Assembly (NCBI GenBank): GCA_019058275.1
Contig: JAHLVW010000072.1
Span: 1 to 43,791, forward strand
Direction: 5' to 3'
Length of the DNA: 43,791 bases
Origin: Candidatus Heimdallarchaeota archaeon
Lineage (GTDB): Archaea > Asgardarchaeota > Heimdallarchaeia > JABLTI01
A model generated the notes under the pieces. The model searched no databases. It was not told the origin of the DNA and was given only the letters and a program-made list of their open reading frames with translations. Positions 10,401-19,121 of this stretch are shown piece by piece. Position numbers and translations under genes: made by a program. Positions within the stretch are counted from its first letter, which is position 1. Every line of letters begins with the position of its first letter.

Positions 10401-13400
10401 TGCTTTATCAATTGCTAGTTTTCCGCTATTCAAGTATCCTGTTTCTGCTAAAATGAATCCTGAATATAGATAGATTTTAGCTGCTTCATGAGCTCCTTGC
10501 ATTTCATTGGCAATGTTTGCTGCTTGATCTATCAATTCAATACCATTAGTTTCATCACCATTTTGAATGAAACTTTCACTTAAGTTTAAACAAAGATTCT
10601 TTGCCTTTTCTTGATTAGCGGATTTTTTATAATATTCAATTGCAGTAAAAATGAAATTCTTTGTTAATTCAAACTCATTTTTTTCAAACAATTCATTAGC
10701 TATACTTGCTATTCGATCTCCTTGTTCAAGGAGTATTTCTGGATCGCTTTCCAGTAAAGGTAATATTTGCTTAAATGCGTTATTTGTTGAATTATACATA
10801 CCAGCATTCATGAGATTAGCGATTCTTAGGTTATTGATTTCAATAGCAAATTCAATGCTCGTTGAAATACTATAATTAGCTACTTGCTCCCACAGCTGTT
10901 CTCCTTCCATTATTTTTCCATTATTAATTACCTCTTGAGCTTTAACAACTAAAACATGAATAGCTTTCTTTTGTTCCTCTATATTACCCGTTTTCTGATG
11001 AACAGTAACAATTTGACCAGTTACAATAGAAGCATTTTGATAATCCTTCATTTCATACAGAAGGTCAGCTATTTCCACAAGTATTTTTACAGCTGCTTCA
11101 AATTCATTGGCAACCATTAATGTGTCAGAAGCTAATAAAACTAGTTTTATACCCTTAACTACTCGATTCAGCTTTAGCAATGCATTACATGATTTCATAT
11201 AGATTTCAGAAGCGCTTATGGGTTTACCTAGTCGTAGATGTATTCCTGTTGCTAGGTCTATCAAATGCAATCCTAGTTCTATTTCACTTTCTTGTATGAA
11301 AACAATCGCATGATTTGATAGTTCATCAGCAACATTTGGTGATTTTGTCTTTTTATCTTGCTGCTCAAGTTCATTTACTGCTTGTAAGAAGACATTGTAT
11401 GCTGTTTGATAATCTTTTGTAGTTGCAAAAGTTCTAGCTTCTTTCATAAAAATATCTACTACAATTTCTGTTAGATTTGAATGTTTAGCTAAATCTATTG
11501 CAGCATCAAAACATGATAGTGCAAATTTACGATATTCTTCAGGATTATGAGTAAGTGCTTGTGAACCAATTTCAGCTGTTTTTAAAGATGAAACTGCTAA
11601 TTTTTCAAGATTTTTTGATTCCGCATATGATTTGTTTGCTAATTCTATTTGTCGATAAGCATCTTGCCAATGTTCTCTACGAATATTTACTTCAGCCAAT
11701 GCTTGGAAAGCATCTCCTGATCTTTCTATATCATTAATTTGTAAAAAGATTTGAGCAGCAGTTTCAATTAATTCTTCACCATAAATGAAATTTGCTTTAT
11801 CCAAAAAGAGATAACCTTGTGCTAAAGCAGCTTCACCTGCTTCATCAAGATTCCCTACTTGGTTTAGAATTTTAATTCCTGATCTTATAAACTCTGATGC
11901 TTCATCAAACATTTCTTTACTGTCTCGTAAACTACCACCTTGAACAATGATTAGTCGACCCAATTTTGCTAAATAATCCTTTTCCCCTTCTAGGTTGTTT
12001 TTTGCATAATCATGAAATTCTTTAACCGAATATAGATCGCCAATGTCAAGAAACATGTTAGATGCTTCAGAAATAATCAGATCTTGGATTTCAAGGTTAA
12101 CTGGAGAGCTGAATTCCATTGCAGCTATATAAAGATGTTTTCCAAAAATCACCTCTTCATTTCTAATAGCTGTTTTAGCATTTTCAGAACAATAATATGC
12201 TAATTCTATGATAGGATCAGTCATTCCTAAGCTAAAATATGCTCCAACAGCTTTTCTAAGTAAATCAATTCCTTCTTCTATAAAATTATAAGAAATTAAT
12301 ATTTTTGATGCTAGAGAGAGTTTCTCTGCAAAGATATCAGGACTTGTATCGCCAGTCAGAATTTTAGTTATTTGCATTAATAATTCTTTAGCTAAATCAT
12401 TTTGATTATTATCAAATAACAACTGACTGTTATCTATCAAAATCTGTGAGGCTTCTACATTTTCGCTAATATTTGTAAGAGCTAATACTCCTTGCTCGAG
12501 ATAATCCCTACCTAAACTGAAATTATGATCAGAAATCACCAACATTTTTCCAATTGATGAAAGCTTATTAGCTATCCTCTTTGTCTCTTCAGGATAACTT
12601 CTTCCAAGTGTCTTGGTTGCATAAACAAGATACTCTAAAGCAAGCTCTTTTTGATTTATATAAACAGCATAGTCAACAAAATCATGTATAATATTAACTT
12701 CTGTCAATGAATCCTTTTGTTGAGCGCATAGAATAGCGTCAGATAATAACTGTTTAGCTAATTCAATATTTTTATCGCCCAATTTATTTTTAGCAGCGAT
12801 TATTAATGGTGTAATTGTACTAATAATTTCATCTTCCTTTTGAACATTTTTGTATAATTTCGCAGCTTCAACTAAGTGAAATGATGCTCCATCAAAATGC
12901 TCTAAACCTATTAGTGATTCACCAAATGCTTTGTGTGAATTTGCAGCTCCTAAAACACTACCAGCTTTTAGAAGATTCTCAACGGCTTTAATTGAATAAG
13001 TTTCTACTTCCTTAATTTGATTTACTTTCATAAATTCGATGGTTATATTCGTAAGATTTGTACCAATTTGTTCATATGCCTGAACACCTTCCAGAATCTC
13101 TAATACACTTTCAATGAACAACAAACTTACTTCTTGTTCTGCAGAAGAAACAAGTTTTAAGGTTCTTTTAAACATTATATTAGTAATTTCAGTAAATTTC
13201 TCATTCAATTTTCCAAATAGATATGCTTTTGAAGAACTTTTGTAATCTTCTAATGCAAGCTTAGTCTTGTTTATTGAATATAGATACTCAGCTTTTTCTT
13301 TGTAAAAGTCACCCACGAAATCTAAATCAACCTTTTCTATTTGATGAACAACTGAGAAGAATTCTAATCCTATCTCAAATTTATCATTTATTTTAACTAA

Positions 13401-14372
13401 CGCATAGGCTTTTTCAATTATTTTTTCAGCTAAAGTTTTTGCAGTATCTTTACTTTCAATACTTATTGCAAGCTGAAGTGATTTATCATAATAAATTTTA
13501 GATGAAGAGTATTTTTTCTTTTCATACATTAATTCAGCATAATCAGAAAGTATAGATGCAGCTTCAACCATCAATTCAGGTATTTGCATTTCTTTTGCTT
13601 TTGTAATACCATGTTCTATTAATTCTCCTCCAGGATCAGTTTCACTTAGAGTTTCTTTCAGTGCTTTGATTAATTTCTTGTTACCTTTACCAGATAGAAT
13701 TTCATGTGAATAAAGAAAAATCTTTTTTGTTGCTATTGAAGCTTCGTGTATTAGATCATTTTTCTTGCAAAAGTCAATGACATTATCAAATACTTCTAAA
13801 CCCTCATTGACAAATCCTGCTTCTAATAATGAAGTAAATGCTTCTATATTTCTCTCAACTAATTCTTCGAATCTATTTATTTCTATAAAAAGATCTGAGG
13901 CTTGAGCTAAGTATTCTTCACCTAACTTTCTACTTTCAGCTTTTTTGTTAGTGATTAATGAAAATGCATAGGTAAATAGATAGTTCCCTTTTTCTAACAA
14001 AGCATTTTCAACGCCTTGCTCTAAGATTTTTGTTACCATTATTTTTTTATCAATAATCTCTATGAGATTTTGATATTGTTTTTTCGAGCTAGCAACTTCA
14101 ATTAGATGATCTAAAGGTTTTATTGCTTTTGAAAAAATAGTTTTTCGTTCATCACCAGTTGATATGTTCTCAAATACGAAAACAATATCAATTATTAGTG
14201 ATTCAATGTTGCCTTTTTCTGCAGTCTCTAAAGCCTTAAGAAGTGGCGCTTTTGCTGAATCTGTATCACCCACTTCTAGTAATTCTTTGGCAATGAGTAA
14301 GTAATTATCTGCAGCATTTTTCCATTTTCCTTTTTCTTCAAAAGCTTTTGCTTTATCCATTAGCTGGGACAT
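7458..14372 (-). CDS. giant TPR solenoid protein with C-terminal PCI-like winged helices
   Basis: A single uninterrupted 2304-residue frame. Nearly the whole protein is helix-turn-helix repeat of about 35-42 residues with TPR character (patterns such as 'A...YLEQAVLAL' with small residues at Ala/Gly positions and frequent 'YxxA'), which I estimate at roughly 50 units. No signal peptide or membrane segment is seen, so it should be a cytosolic scaffold. The last ~100 residues change character: 2202-2248 (GRIELETVANEFGIQ... to IFYSF) looks like the winged helix that ends PCI domains, and 2269-2298 (FDPMQVANEMRIPPDIIKEV) looks like a second one. The ATG is preceded by GAGGT, and a TATA-like element lies about 40 bases upstream. 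The propeller-longin gene lies directly upstream on the same strand. Function unknown; scaffold or coat-like assembly is inference. Confidence 0.85.
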   Translation of the reverse strand: MSQLMDKAKAFEEKGKWKNAADNYLLIAKELLEVGDTDSAKAPLLKALETAEKGNIESLIIDIVFVFENISTGDERKTIFSKAIKPLDHLIEVASSKKQYQNLIEIIDKKIMVTKILEQGVENALLEKGNYLFTYAFSLITNKKAESRKLGEEYLAQASDLFIEINRFEELVERNIEAFTSLLEAGFVNEGLEVFDNVIDFCKKNDLIHEASIATKKIFLYSHEILSGKGNKKLIKALKETLSETDPGGELIEHGITKAKEMQIPELMVEAASILSDYAELMYEKKKYSSSKIYYDKSLQLAISIESKDTAKTLAEKIIEKAYALVKINDKFEIGLEFFSVVHQIEKVDLDFVGDFYKEKAEYLYSINKTKLALEDYKSSSKAYLFGKLNEKFTEITNIMFKRTLKLVSSAEQEVSLLFIESVLEILEGVQAYEQIGTNLTNITIEFMKVNQIKEVETYSIKAVENLLKAGSVLGAANSHKAFGESLIGLEHFDGASFHLVEAAKLYKNVQKEDEIISTITPLIIAAKNKLGDKNIELAKQLLSDAILCAQQKDSLTEVNIIHDFVDYAVYINQKELALEYLVYATKTLGRSYPEETKRIANKLSSIGKMLVISDHNFSLGRDYLEQGVLALTNISENVEASQILIDNSQLLFDNNQNDLAKELLMQITKILTGDTSPDIFAEKLSLASKILISYNFIEEGIDLLRKAVGAYFSLGMTDPIIELAYYCSENAKTAIRNEEVIFGKHLYIAAMEFSSPVNLEIQDLIISEASNMFLDIGDLYSVKEFHDYAKNNLEGEKDYLAKLGRLIIVQGGSLRDSKEMFDEASEFIRSGIKILNQVGNLDEAGEAALAQGYLFLDKANFIYGEELIETAAQIFLQINDIERSGDAFQALAEVNIRREHWQDAYRQIELANKSYAESKNLEKLAVSSLKTAEIGSQALTHNPEEYRKFALSCFDAAIDLAKHSNLTEIVVDIFMKEARTFATTKDYQTAYNVFLQAVNELEQQDKKTKSPNVADELSNHAIVFIQESEIELGLHLIDLATGIHLRLGKPISASEIYMKSCNALLKLNRVVKGIKLVLLASDTLMVANEFEAAVKILVEIADLLYEMKDYQNASIVTGQIVTVHQKTGNIEEQKKAIHVLVVKAQEVINNGKIMEGEQLWEQVANYSISTSIEFAIEINNLRIANLMNAGMYNSTNNAFKQILPLLESDPEILLEQGDRIASIANELFEKNEFELTKNFIFTAIEYYKKSANQEKAKNLCLNLSESFIQNGDETNGIELIDQAANIANEMQGAHEAAKIYLYSGFILAETGYLNSGKLAIDKAIDIEMQTKNISGCIELGEITIQKAQELAQSDLEKSNEIYTLAIKIFECAESYTKAGKTCSVISANHLNVGKADESIIFAIKAVDYYLKDKNIDLAVTITKQTIDSARRFMEENELTKAVHILEKARLLVEKISRFDLLSLIINIYLSAASQNLPNRKSAIGIFFLNRSFELAKSSPDPEEIKQIIDLVLKLALDIIRKKNSIAGAKVLEIVTNQEISKQALLPLVSETLIEALKITLDVEWNMIGKISRDALRFYKATNQDENISQMILVLTRRANADIMLNKPQLGFFFLDYAIRLAKEAENIDLLTLIGKETFEQLQILDLEADLEINYRLLGYCYQMFQEIQNMDYIEKIGKEFIKLGSKDLVNNMQSLRGYEALLTARDIAIQTQSDNLISTVVLAMLDFAKQSSINNARTTISTLDDITSGLEAYEVPNSNRATIEYELIKDYIKALTAFGEKVSKSDQNYSLGQKIVEACMRILALSKNQVEIEKDITEAQKNLQKLIKRGNRESAFRLRHTATLMIDLRNSNIANEIAESSFHTAQELLEKKKYNDSISFLDTSLKLNTKLSMQTELKNIGLFALSAGDRLVNEGKILESMIFYDIAVEAFDLANDDESSNRLVNRIFQTREWDADVTIAYQCYKIASDSAIRIKNYQKANEIARKCFNRGIAFIDQPRIPINLTNKFITLAGKILEDIGTTKDAANAYDNAILKYIRIMKTRKNIESVIIELLTKAAVNRMASCDMDSLETIYLRVMELAEMKKSKPTKTFARVLKLINSTKVGAAWDVLASLPYISHGRIRKIIEHTKYRIVYELTNKGTFDRTIFSTTDRSLPLSDFLLESLQIARRIEGQPINKDVFISLHKIQAIRSYLYSEYDLWGRIELETVANEFGIQHNDTVSIVRREFLSVLYMAILDNEQKIFYSFDRLKAEISLILNRERKKASIFDPMQVANEMRIPPDIIKEVLREISCEEVVENAVTL

Positions 14373-14408
14373 CTTTAAACCTCAAATGTTCTATCTACAT
14401 GTCCTAAT

Positions 14409-14422
14409 TTATACGTATATAA
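14409..14422 (-). promoter_or_regulatory. putative TATA-box promoter of the giant TPR gene
   Basis: On the minus strand this reads TATATACGTATAAA, about 40 bases before the ATG at 14372. The predicted transcription start about 25 bases downstream would leave a short leader carrying the GAGGT ribosome site. It implies that the TPR gene can be transcribed separately from the propeller gene 131 bases upstream. Confidence 0.45.
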
Positions 14423-14503
14423 TTCTAAAGATAGCACAATTTTTATTATGAATATGTGAAAACGACTCATAAGTTTTTAGTAGGAGGAAAATTTGGTTAA
14501 TCT

Positions 14504-16654
14504 CTATATATTATTTTCCGGAGGAGGTGGTAAGGGGATTAACATTCCATTTTCTAAGTATTTGATTAATACTATTAAAACATCTTCTTTTGACACATTG
14601 ATTTCTTCATTTTTAAAAACAACATCAATCAATTCTGTAACATAGAAGACTTCATCATCCGTTTGATTTAGAAATTCAGTATAAGCTTTAGTTAATTTCT
14701 TCTCATTTTGGGTGATTGCTGTTAAACGCATTCTCTTTAGATCTAGTTTTAATGGATATAGATATTCAAGTCTCAAATGCTTTTCTAATAAATCAGTTGC
14801 TCCAGTAAAAGTAGATATAAAACCACTAAAATCAGCAAGATCAGTTTTGTATTTTGCTTCAAATTCATTCATGAAAATCTTGATGCGTTTCTTAAGATGT
14901 GTACTTAATTTTTCAGTAACGAGTAATGCTGTTTTTGATTGTTCTCCCTCGTAAATAATTATCCAGAAACCTTCTCTGCCAATTTCACTGAAAATTCCTA
15001 CTCGTTTCTCTGTTTCACCAGACATTTCTTCAGTAAAAGTACCAACAGCACTTAGAAATCCACTGGTTAAGGAGACATCTATATCCTTACCAAAGCCTTG
15101 ACTGAATAATGGAACTCCTGAATGTGAGTGGATTAAGATTACATGCCTAATTTTGAGTATATCATTGAAAAATTCAACACCAACATCAGGATCAGCTTCT
15201 AGATCCATCGGTAGGAAGTAATTGGCTTCCTGCTCCACATCAGGTTCTTGTTCTTTATCCTCTTGCCATTCTATTTCTTTATCTTCAGCAATTCCTGCAA
15301 GTTTGGTTTCTACTTTGGATTTAACTTTATCAATACCAGTTAGTTTTGGTTGACCAGCTGTTAATGAATCATATGGTTGATAAGGAGCATAAGGAGAATC
15401 AACAGAATAGGGGCTACCATGCGATTGAGCATCAATTTGCTTTGGTCTGGTTATACCTTCTTGCTTACTTATAGGAGCTACATATTGCCAACAGCTATAG
15501 CAGTACCATCTACGATATTGTTCAATGAATCTGACCTGTGATTGGCAATTTGGACAGAAAGCATTTGTTGTATCTGGTGCATGTACAGCAGCTCCTCCTT
15601 GTTGTGATGCACCATCACTACTCTGAAATGGTATTAAATCAGCATTAGGTTTCTCATTTGTTTTGTCCCGTGTGAAGCTAAAAGCAACTATTCTTCTTTT
15701 ATCTATTGAGAAGATTAAATCATTTGATCTGTTTCCGGTTAGATCACCTATTCTTAAATCATTTATTGCGCTATAACCTTCACAGGTCTCTATTGTATTT
15801 TGTCTTAGAATATTTATTGTCCCATTCGCTGTTCCCACAACTACTTCTAGTTGACGATCATTATCAATATCACCAACTGTCCCGCAAGTAATTGCACCAT
15901 CTAATTTGTGTATTGACATCAATCGATTTCTCTTAAAGATGCTGAGTCTACCAGAATACTCGCCAACCATCACTTCTGATATTCCATCTCGATCGATATC
16001 TCCACTAAAGCAAAAACTGGGTTTGGTTTCTATCTTAAATTCACCAATAAGATCAAATTTCTGTAATTGGGGTCTGAATTCAATTTCCTTAAACAATCCA
16101 CCCTTTGATCCAGCTATAAAGCCCATTTGACCATTCCCATTATAATCTCCAGTAGTTATATGACTAACTGGATGCTGGAATATTTTTCCGAGTGAGAAAC
16201 CCCTGATTTTATCCCATCGATGTTTTCTACCAGGGATTCTTTCAATCATAACAACTTCGCCATTTCCACAGCCAACAATAATTTCTGAGAGTTTATTTCC
16301 ATTTAAATCTCCAGGAGCTGTAGCTAAAACAGCGGATGGTAACCTTATGCCATCTTTAATATCCTTACTAAAGAAAGGTTTGCCATTTCTAGAATTAACT
16401 CGAACTACTCCTTTAATATCGCCAGTTACTAACTCAAAACCTCTATCTAGGCTTGTTCTAGCAACACACATGGCATTTATTTTTTCATTTATCTTTACTG
16501 CATAGTTAGACATATGCTTTGGGTGAACAATAGTGATGTCAGTTCCACTCTTTTCCAATCTAGCAACCATTATTTCTGAAATACCATCTACATTGAAATC
16601 ATGAGTTAATAACGAATGAAAGCTTTGAGTTGCTTCCTCAAGAGTTTGTTGCAA
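14504..16654 (-). CDS. FG-GAP beta-propeller / zinc ribbon / longin-like multidomain protein
   Basis: 716 residues, no signal peptide. Residues 15-330 hold six FG-GAP/VCBS-type blade motifs with Asp-rich loops, at about 19-31 (DFNVDGISEIMVA), 115-128, 169-182, 218-231 (GDIDRDGISEVMVG), 261-274 and 303-316. A zinc ribbon follows with Cys367, Cys370, Cys385 and Cys388, then a Pro/Tyr/Ser-rich and acidic linker (395-480). Residues ~498-625 resemble the longin/roadblock-like domains common in Asgard archaea (VILIHSHSGVPLFSQ, then SGFLSAVGTF and a FWIIIYEG strand). The helical C-terminus (640-705) may be a winged helix. It starts with TTG; a TATA box lies about 40 bases upstream. FG-GAP propellers are usually secreted, so a cytosolic one joined to a trafficking-type domain is notable. 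It precedes the TPR giant on the same strand. Confidence 0.82.
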   Translation of the reverse strand: MQQTLEEATQSFHSLLTHDFNVDGISEIMVARLEKSGTDITIVHPKHMSNYAVKINEKINAMCVARTSLDRGFELVTGDIKGVVRVNSRNGKPFFSKDIKDGIRLPSAVLATAPGDLNGNKLSEIIVGCGNGEVVMIERIPGRKHRWDKIRGFSLGKIFQHPVSHITTGDYNGNGQMGFIAGSKGGLFKEIEFRPQLQKFDLIGEFKIETKPSFCFSGDIDRDGISEVMVGEYSGRLSIFKRNRLMSIHKLDGAITCGTVGDIDNDRQLEVVVGTANGTINILRQNTIETCEGYSAINDLRIGDLTGNRSNDLIFSIDKRRIVAFSFTRDKTNEKPNADLIPFQSSDGASQQGGAAVHAPDTTNAFCPNCQSQVRFIEQYRRWYCYSCWQYVAPISKQEGITRPKQIDAQSHGSPYSVDSPYAPYQPYDSLTAGQPKLTGIDKVKSKVETKLAGIAEDKEIEWQEDKEQEPDVEQEANYFLPMDLEADPDVGVEFFNDILKIRHVILIHSHSGVPLFSQGFGKDIDVSLTSGFLSAVGTFTEEMSGETEKRVGIFSEIGREGFWIIIYEGEQSKTALLVTEKLSTHLKKRIKIFMNEFEAKYKTDLADFSGFISTFTGATDLLEKHLRLEYLYPLKLDLKRMRLTAITQNEKKLTKAYTEFLNQTDDEVFYVTELIDVVFKNEEINVSKEDVLIVLIKYLENGMLIPLPPPPENNI

Positions 16655-16964
16655 TGATACATACGACCATATTAGTGATTGAGTTTACTATTTTATAAGC
16701 TCAGTTCTACTTCACTAATCTCATTTTAATTAATGTATAAATTCCTTTTGATTTGTAACTTTTTCAACAACATCTGACTCAAACTTTCATGAAAAAAGTT
16801 TAATTGCTAATTTTGTGTTGTAAAACTAATAGTATATTAGAAATTTATGATTGAATTTAAAACAAAGAAAAGAGTTTGGAGAAAATATCTTAAGAAAATA
16901 ACTCAGTATTGTTTTAAAAAATGAAGTGTTTTGTAAGAGTAGAAAATCCCAGGAGTAATTTACT
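16655..16964. other. 310-base divergent intergenic region
   Basis: This AT-rich gap separates the propeller gene (-) from the disulfide oxidoreductase gene (+). It holds the minus-strand TATA box at 16690-16697 and, at its right end, the AGGAGT ribosome site (16951-16956) of the + gene. I see no RNA gene or conserved structure in the remainder. Confidence 0.6.
16690..16697 (-). promoter_or_regulatory. TATA box of the propeller-longin gene
   Basis: The minus strand reads TATAAAAT here, a near-consensus archaeal TATA box. A transcription start about 25 bases downstream (near 16668) would leave a leader of roughly 14 bases before the TTG at 16654, which supports that unusual start codon. Confidence 0.55.
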
Positions 16965-17639
16965 ATGTCAGCTTTAATAGATGAAAGTGTCAAACAAATG
17001 GTAAAACAACGTTTTATGGATCTGAAAGAACCTGTGACAATTAAAGTTTTCTCTACTAAAGATCATTGTCTTTTTTGTAATGAAATGATCTCATTAGTTA
17101 ACGGTGTAACAGAACTTTCAGATAAAATAAAAGTTGAAGTTTGTGATTGTAATGAAGAAGATCCAATGGCTAAGAAATATGGAATTGAAAGACATCCAGC
17201 CTTAGCTATTGTAGGAGATGAAGACTACGGTGTTCGTTTCTTTGGTGTTCCTGCAGGAAAAGAATTTACTACATTAATTGAGTCAATTATGCTTGTATCT
17301 AATCGAGAACCTGTTCTTTCTCCGGAAGCCAAGGATTTATTGAAGAAGATTATTAAAAAAGTGAACCTCAAGGTTTTTGTCACCTTAGAATGTCCATATT
17401 GTCCTGCTATGGTTATAAGAGCACATAAATTAGCATTAGCTAGTGACAATATAACTGCTGAAATGATTGAATCTTCTCAATTTGCCAAGTTAGCATCAGA
17501 TTTTGATATCTTTGGTGTTCCCAATACAGTCATCAATAACAGTAAAGGTAGTGTGGAAGGTTTGGTTACTGAAGAAATACTTCTACAACAAATACTTCAT
17601 GCACTGGAAATATCTGGGGAAACAACCCCTTTCACATAA
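16965..17639 (+). CDS. pdo: protein disulfide oxidoreductase (tandem glutaredoxin-like domains)
   Basis: A 224-residue protein, the same size as archaeal PDO (about 226 residues). It has two thioredoxin folds, each with its own redox pair: Cys35-Leu-Phe-Cys38 in the N domain and Cys143-Pro-Tyr-Cys146 in the C domain. Each domain keeps its cis-proline loop (HPALAIV; GVPNTVIN with Pro186). PDO forms or exchanges disulfides in cytosolic proteins and can act as a thioredoxin-like reductant, usually reduced by a thioredoxin reductase not seen here. An AGGAGT site precedes the ATG. A strong hairpin terminator follows, so it is a single-gene unit placed upstream of the oxygen-defence genes. Confidence 0.88.
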   Translation: MSALIDESVKQMVKQRFMDLKEPVTIKVFSTKDHCLFCNEMISLVNGVTELSDKIKVEVCDCNEEDPMAKKYGIERHPALAIVGDEDYGVRFFGVPAGKEFTTLIESIMLVSNREPVLSPEAKDLLKKIIKKVNLKVFVTLECPYCPAMVIRAHKLALASDNITAEMIESSQFAKLASDFDIFGVPNTVINNSKGSVEGLVTEEILLQQILHALEISGETTPFT

Positions 17640-17661
17640 AAATAAATTAAAAATTTCTTTC

Positions 17662-17706
17662 GGTTGTAAGAAAATTCATTTTTTTACAACCAGTTTTGAT
17701 TTTTTT
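17662..17706 (+). terminator. hairpin plus T-tract terminator
   Basis: GGTTGTAA (17662-17669) pairs perfectly with TTACAACC (17684-17691). The stem extends through a G-T pair and four A-T pairs to a TTCA loop, about 13 base pairs in all. A run of eight or more T follows from about 17699. It lies 22 bases after the disulfide oxidoreductase stop codon and upstream of the next promoter. Confidence 0.7.
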
Positions 17707-17726
17707 TCTTAGAAAATAAGAAACCT

Positions 17727-17736
17727 TTTATAAAAT
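17727..17736 (+). promoter_or_regulatory. TATA box of the flavodiiron protein gene
   Basis: TTTATAAAAT preceded by AAACC. A start about 25 bases downstream gives a ~45-base leader that ends in the GAGGAT ribosome site before the ATG at 17803. Confidence 0.55.
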
Positions 17737-17802
17737 AGTTTACTTTTTTGTGTGATAGACTTTTCAAGAGATATTAAATAATTTATTAGATGAGGATAAA
17801 AA

Positions 17803-18990
17803 ATGGCTATTCATGAATTAAAACCAAATATCTACTATGTTGGAGCCAAAGATTATGATCGACAGCTTTTTGACGAGTTGATACCTTTACCAGATGGTAC
17901 GACTTATAATTCCTACCTTGTTATTGGTAGTAAAAAAACAGCATTAGTAGACACTGTTGATGGGACTAAATTTTATGAGCTAGTTGCTAACATTAAGAAG
18001 ACTCCATGTAAAAAAATTGACTATTTAGTATCTAATCATGCTGAACAAGATCATTCCGAAAGTTTGGTTAAACTCTTAGATATCTACCCAGATGCTAAAG
18101 TTGTTACCAATGCTAAAGGAAAAGAGCATTTAATGGTTCATTTACACATTCCAGAAGATAGATTCATTGCAAAGAATGATGGAGAAGAGCTATCATTGGG
18201 AGACAAAACCCTCGTATTTATTGAAGCGCCCTGGGTTCATTGGCCTGAAACAATGTTCACTTTAGCTAAGGAAGACAAAATTATCTTTACTTGTGATTTT
18301 TTTGGCACACATTTATCTCAAAGCCAACCTTTTGTAACTGATGAAGCAAAAACCTATGAATCAGCAAAAAGATATTATGCAGAAATTATGATGCCATTTA
18401 GAAAATTAATTGTGCGTCATTTGAAGAAACTTGAGAATTATGACTTTGATATGATAGCTCCAAGTCATGGTCCTATTCATCAAAAACCTGACATCATCAT
18501 TAATGCTTACAAAGATTGGATTTCAGACAATGTTAAGAACGAAGTAATCATTCCATATGTTTCGATGCATCATTCTGTTAAGGAAATGGTCGAATACTTT
18601 ACTACTGCACTAATAGAACGTGGGATTGTTGTTAAACCGTTTAATTTAACTGTTACAGATATAGGAGAATTAGCTATGGCTCTGGTTGATGCTGCTACTC
18701 TTGTTGTTGGAACACCAGCAGTTTTAACAGGTGCTCATCCAACAGTTGTAAGTGCTGTTTATTTAGCAAATGCTATTCGTCCCAAAACAAAATTTGCTAC
18801 AATTATCGGTTCTTACGGATGGAAATGTCAATTACCTGATCAACTTGTTGATATGCTTACAAGAATCAGACCTGAGCTAATTGATCCTGTTATAGTTCGT
18901 GGAAAAGTAACTGAAGAAGGATTAACAAAACTTGATGAGCTTGCAAATAAGATTCAAGCTAAACACAAAGAACTTGGTATTCTAAAATAA
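17803..18990 (+). CDS. fprA: flavodiiron protein (O2/NO reductase, FprA type)
   Basis: 395 residues: an N-terminal metallo-beta-lactamase-like di-iron domain, then a flavodoxin-like FMN domain. The di-iron ligand set is complete: His79-x-Glu81-x-Asp83-His84 (NHAEQDHSE), His146 (PWVHWPE), Asp165 (CDFFGTH) and a His in PSHG (222). The FMN phosphate loop is somewhat unusual (SMHHSVKEM rather than SMxGSTxxM), but the later FMN-domain segments (VGTPAVLTGAHP, GSYGWK) are typical. The family reduces O2 to water or NO to N2O; in methanogens the electron donor is F420H2, elsewhere rubredoxin. No rubredoxin domain is fused here, but superoxide reductase and a rubrerythrin carrying a rubredoxin domain follow. 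A T-rich tract with only a weak hairpin lies after the stop codon. Confidence 0.95.
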   Translation: MAIHELKPNIYYVGAKDYDRQLFDELIPLPDGTTYNSYLVIGSKKTALVDTVDGTKFYELVANIKKTPCKKIDYLVSNHAEQDHSESLVKLLDIYPDAKVVTNAKGKEHLMVHLHIPEDRFIAKNDGEELSLGDKTLVFIEAPWVHWPETMFTLAKEDKIIFTCDFFGTHLSQSQPFVTDEAKTYESAKRYYAEIMMPFRKLIVRHLKKLENYDFDMIAPSHGPIHQKPDIIINAYKDWISDNVKNEVIIPYVSMHHSVKEMVEYFTTALIERGIVVKPFNLTVTDIGELAMALVDAATLVVGTPAVLTGAHPTVVSAVYLANAIRPKTKFATIIGSYGWKCQLPDQLVDMLTRIRPELIDPVIVRGKVTEEGLTKLDELANKIQAKHKELGILK

Positions 18991-19121
18991 TTGCTGGGAT
19001 TTATATCGCAATTTCTTTCTTTTCTCGATTTATTTCTATTTAAAAGATTAGCACTTTAATAATTGAAGGAAAAATTATTAAGAGAATGCTAATTCTAATT
19101 TTGTTACACGGTGATCTCATT

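Noticed and set aside
7458..14372. The giant TPR frame as an assembly artefact joining several genes
   Set aside because: The frame is continuous with even codon character, repeat phase is kept, no internal ribosome site plus start pattern stands out, and the C-terminal domain differs from the repeats as expected for a real end.
18986..19020. Hairpin after the flavodiiron gene (ATTGC...GCAAT)
   Set aside because: Only five base pairs with a 13-base loop; too weak to call a terminator, although a T-rich stretch follows.
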